Source: Mesorhizobium sp. NZP2298 (GTDB lineage Bacteria; Pseudomonadota; Alphaproteobacteria; Rhizobiales; Rhizobiaceae). From it: a stretch of DNA of 64,000 bases. How positions within the stretch are numbered: the stretch's first letter is position 1; every line of letters begins with the position of its first letter. The DNA lies in NCBI RefSeq assembly GCF_013170825.1, contig NZ_CP033365.1, forward strand, positions 3,918,001 to 3,982,000. Reading direction: 5' to 3'. The position numbers and the translations under genes were made by a program. Positions 61,465 to 64,000 of this stretch are shown one piece after another. The notes under the pieces were generated by a model. It was not told the origin of the DNA, searched no databases, and saw only the letters and a program-made list of their open reading frames with translations.

Positions 61465-62715
61465 TTAGCCGTCGCCACCGCCGCCGCGCCGGCGGCAGCG
61501 CCAGTTCCAGTCGCGCTCGGGGCCGACGTCGACGTGGACCGATTCGGTGTGGCAGTAGGTGCCGACGCCGCCACGGCCGGGCATTGTCCTGATGTAGTTC
61601 GCCAGTTCCCATTTGGAGACGCCGGGCACCTGGATGTCGGCGGCGGCGCAGTACATGTGCAGCGAATTCTTGGCGCCGTTGGCGCGGCGGTTGCGGGCAG
61701 GGTCGCGGTAGCCTGACGTGACCATCATCTTGCGGCCGTAATGGCCTTCGATCGTCTTCAGCACGCGCACCAGCGACGGCTTCAGGCAGGCGACGTCAAC
61801 GCTTTCGTTCTGCTTCAGCAGCCCGTTGGGGGCGAGCCGGGCCATGCCGGCGGCGGACGCGACCTGATAGCTGCCGCCCGAACCCTCGTCCTCATTGAGG
61901 TCGACGTCGCTTTCATCATCGAGGCCGGATTTGCGCTTGATCTCGAACAACGCCGTCTGGCGCACGCCGGGCAACGCATCGCCGCCCGTGATGTGGCCGG
62001 CTTCGTTGCCGATCGAAGCCAACTGTATCGGCTTTGCGGTGGAATCGGCCGAGGCCAGTGTGATGATCGGCTTTGCCGGTGTCGGCGCGGGCTTGGCCTG
62101 CACGGCCGGCTGTTCGCCTGTGCGCGTGTTGACCAGTGGAGCGGGGGTTGCGGAAGCCGGCGTGGCACCGAACATCGAGGCCAGGAAGCCCCGTTTCTTC
62201 GGCGCTTCTGCTTGCGGCATCTCGCCCGCCGTCACATAGACCGGATTGTTCATCGCCGGTGCCGCGGCAGGCTTCGGCGCCGTCACGTCGGCATCGGCGG
62301 CGGCGATCTTCTGGGCGACCGCGTCGGTCTGCTGCGCCGTCTGGGTCGGCTGCTGCAGGGCCTGCGGCGTTTGTCCCGCGATCGTTTCAGCCCCGGCCGG
62401 CGTTGTCAGTGGAAAGGCAGCCTCGGGCTTGGCGATCGGTACGTAAGCGACCGTTTCAGGAAGCGCCGTATCCCCCTCGCTCATCACGGTCGTCTGGGTG
62501 ATCGTGGTCTGCGATGTCGAATCGGCGGTGGCGATGGGCTTGCCGGTGGCGGCCGCATTGATGTTCGAGGAGGAGGCATTGTAGCCAGGCATTCCGACCG
62601 ACATTGTCGGGTCGCCGGCGGAGGTGCAGGAGGCCAGGAGCACGGAGCAAAGCGCTGCCACGATGGCGCGGCGTTCTCCCTTTGCGAGGCTCCATCCTGC
62701 TGATTTCAAAGTCAA
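61465..62715 (-). CDS. Lipoprotein with D-Ala-D-Ala carboxypeptidase-like (M15/DUF882) domain
   Basis: This 416-residue protein has a lipobox LLASC near residue 29, then a long Ala/Pro/Thr-rich linker to about residue 290, and a C-terminal M15/YcbK-like domain. Zinc-site motifs are SGYRDPARNRR near 337, HMYCAAADI near 355 and HVDVG near 395. It may trim or bind peptidoglycan. TTG 62715 follows GAGGGGG and gives a proper signal; GTG 62757 is an alternative. It ends with an unusual Arg/Gly-rich tail. Confidence 0.85.
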   Translation of the reverse strand: MTLKSAGWSLAKGERRAIVAALCSVLLASCTSAGDPTMSVGMPGYNASSSNINAAATGKPIATADSTSQTTITQTTVMSEGDTALPETVAYVPIAKPEAAFPLTTPAGAETIAGQTPQALQQPTQTAQQTDAVAQKIAAADADVTAPKPAAAPAMNNPVYVTAGEMPQAEAPKKRGFLASMFGATPASATPAPLVNTRTGEQPAVQAKPAPTPAKPIITLASADSTAKPIQLASIGNEAGHITGGDALPGVRQTALFEIKRKSGLDDESDVDLNEDEGSGGSYQVASAAGMARLAPNGLLKQNESVDVACLKPSLVRVLKTIEGHYGRKMMVTSGYRDPARNRRANGAKNSLHMYCAAADIQVPGVSKWELANYIRTMPGRGGVGTYCHTESVHVDVGPERDWNWRCRRRGGGGDG

Positions 62716-62931
62716 ATTCCCCCTCGATACCCGGTCGGTAAATCCTTGGCGCAGCACTGGCCGCCGCAGTCCAAGGTGACCTTTGTCTCCGATCCGGAAA
62801 CGAGACCTGTGTCAAATCCGCAAGCTCGAAAGTATTTTTGCGGCGAATGCCGAATTACGACCGCTCGACGGTTGACGACACCATTTCGCCCGCTTTTGAC
62901 AAGCCGTCAACTCACCAGACATTACAGTCCG

Positions 62932-64000
62932 TTACACACGCACCTTGACATAGGTACCGGGAGCATCCCCCAAGGTTTTCATATGTTTGCCTGGTTTGCG
63001 GGCAGGCACGCGGGTGTTGTCCTTGGCCTCTATCCAGCTTTGCCAGTGCGGCCACCAGGATCCCGGATGGTCGGTAGCCGTGGCTATCCACTGGTTGAAA
63101 TCGCCGATCGGCGCGCCGCCGGTCCAGTACTGGTACTTGTTGGATGCGGGCGGATTGACGACACCGGCTATGTGGCCGGATCCGGCCATCACATAGTCGA
63201 CCTTGCCGCCAAAATATTTCGAACCGAGGAAGACGGACAGCGCCGGCGCGATGTGATCTTCCTTCGAGGCAAGGTTGTAGATCGGAATGGTGACATCGCC
63301 GAGCGAGACCGTGCGGCCCGCCAATTCCATCGTGCCGCGCGAGAGGTTGTTCTCCAGATAGCAGTTGCGCAGGTAGAAGGAGTGGTTGGCCGCCGCCATG
63401 CGGGTCGAATCGGCATTCCAGTAGAGCAGGTCGAAGGGCAGGGGATCCTTGCCGCGCATGTAATTGTTGACGACATAGGGCCAGATCAGGTCACCGGAGC
63501 GCAGCATGTTGAAGGCGGTCGCCATCTTGGTGCCGTCGAGATAGCCCTTTTCATTCATCGACTTTTCCACCGCCGCGACCTGTTCCTCGTCGACGAACAC
63601 TTTCAGGTCGCCGGCATAGGTGAAGTCGACCTGGGTGGTGAAGAAGGTCGCCGACTTGATGCGGTCGTCGCCTTCGCTGGCCATCAGCGCCAATGCCGCC
63701 GCTAGCAGCGTGCCACCAACGCAGTAGCCGATCGCGTTGACGTCGCGCTCGCCGGTGGCCTTCTCGATCGTGTCGAGGCCGTATTGCAGGCCTTCCCTTA
63801 TATAGGCTTCCCAGTTCTTGGCGCCGTGGCGCTCGTCCGGATTGATCCAGGAGATGACGAAGACGGTATGGCCCTGCTCGATCGCCCAGCGGATGAAGGA
63901 TTTCTGCGGGTTGAGGTCTAGTATGTAGAACTTGTTGATCCAGGGCGGGCAGATCAGCAGCGGCCGTTTCAGCACCATCTCGGTGGCGGGATCATACTGG
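62932..64000 (-). CDS. phaC: Class I poly-beta-hydroxyalkanoate synthase, C-terminal part
   Basis: The gene starts beyond the right edge, so only the C-terminal 356 codons are seen. Visible motifs are the nucleophile box GYCVGG with catalytic Cys, Asp in ASKEDHIAP and His in [12 protein letters not shown]. The sequence [10 protein letters not shown] and [17 protein letters not shown] are class I PhaC features. It polymerises hydroxyacyl-CoA into PHB granules. It is backbone, not island. Confidence 0.95.
   Translation of the reverse strand, partial: QYDPATEMVLKRPLLICPPWINKFYILDLNPQKSFIRWAIEQGHTVFVISWINPDERHGAKNWEAYIREGLQYGLDTIEKATGERDVNAIGYCVGGTLLAAALALMASEGDDRIKSATFFTTQVDFTYAGDLKVFVDEEQVAAVEKSMNEKGYLDGTKMATAFNMLRSGDLIWPYVVNNYMRGKDPLPFDLLYWNADSTRMAAANHSFYLRNCYLENNLSRGTMELAGRTVSLGDVTIPIYNLASKEDHIAPALSVFLGSKYFGGKVDYVMAGSGHIAGVVNPPASNKYQYWTGGAPIGDFNQWIATATDHPGSWWPHWQSWIEAKDNTRVPARKPGKHMKTLGDAPGTYVKVRV

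Noticed and set aside
1..64000. CRISPR arrays, rRNA operons, insertion sequences, integrase or conjugation genes
   Set aside because: I looked for regular spaced repeats, rRNA segments and transposase or recombinase motifs in the translated frames and found none. Without a search tool, decayed fragments could be missed.

Overview
The window is GC-rich alphaproteobacterial DNA, most likely from a Mesorhizobium-like member of the Rhizobiales. This is inferred from gene content: an aioXSR-aioBA arsenite oxidase locus of the rhizobial type, a map-radC pair, Tad-type pilus proteins, DUF982-type small proteins, a class I PHA synthase, and several TTG or GTG starts placed behind good ribosome binding sites. 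No rRNA, CRISPR array, insertion sequence or recombinase gene was found. One tRNA (Glu, anticodon TTC) is present.

The layout suggests backbone-island-backbone. The last 79 bases of radC (55069-55147) are duplicated as an orphan fragment at 437-515 with two mismatches, in the same orientation and 54,632 bases apart. Everything between the copies is accessory metabolism, whereas 55069-64000 carries chromosomal-looking genes (radC, map, small hypotheticals, tad genes, tRNA-Glu, an M15-type lipoprotein, phaC). I read 437-55147 as a genomic island integrated at the 3' end of radC. No integrase is visible, so this is an inference.

Inside the candidate island, from left to right: (1) 1067-14634, a branched-chain-amino-acid-type ABC importer with a fused LivH-LivM permease, a LeuC/LeuD pair, a LeuB-like dehydrogenase, FAH-family and flavin-reductase-like enzymes, a LysR regulator, an SDR and an amidohydrolase, which looks like a catabolic pathway of unknown substrate. 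(2) 15029-19216, an aldo/keto reductase, an NmrA-like reductase and a Tat-exported serine hydrolase divergent from a LysR regulator. (3) 19651-28257, aioX-aioS-aioR followed by aioB-aioA-cytochrome c-moeA, with a canonical sigma-54 promoter and two inverted repeats upstream of aioB. (4) 28392-31519, arsR-arsC-acr3-arsC-arsH. Together (3) and (4) give arsenite sensing and oxidation, arsenate reduction, arsenite export and probable organoarsenical detoxification. (5) 31957-43379, a LacI/GntR-type regulator, an L-idonate/ketogluconate pathway (SDR, gluconokinase, 2-hydroxyacid dehydrogenase, idonate dehydrogenase), a rhamnose/ribose-type ABC importer and two aldo/keto reductases, tied together by four copies of a 14-bp palindrome. 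(6) 43425-54833, a second sugar ABC importer with IolB, divergent from a lactonase/GlcG/SDR/SDR operon, followed by a LacI regulator and an IlvD/Edd-family dehydratase. This resembles a non-phosphorylating sugar-acid pathway combined with an orphan inositol-catabolism enzyme.

The right backbone continues with radC, map, four small rhizobial-type proteins, three Tad/TadE/TadG-like genes, tRNA-Glu, an M15-like lipoprotein and the C-terminal part of phaC, which runs off the window.
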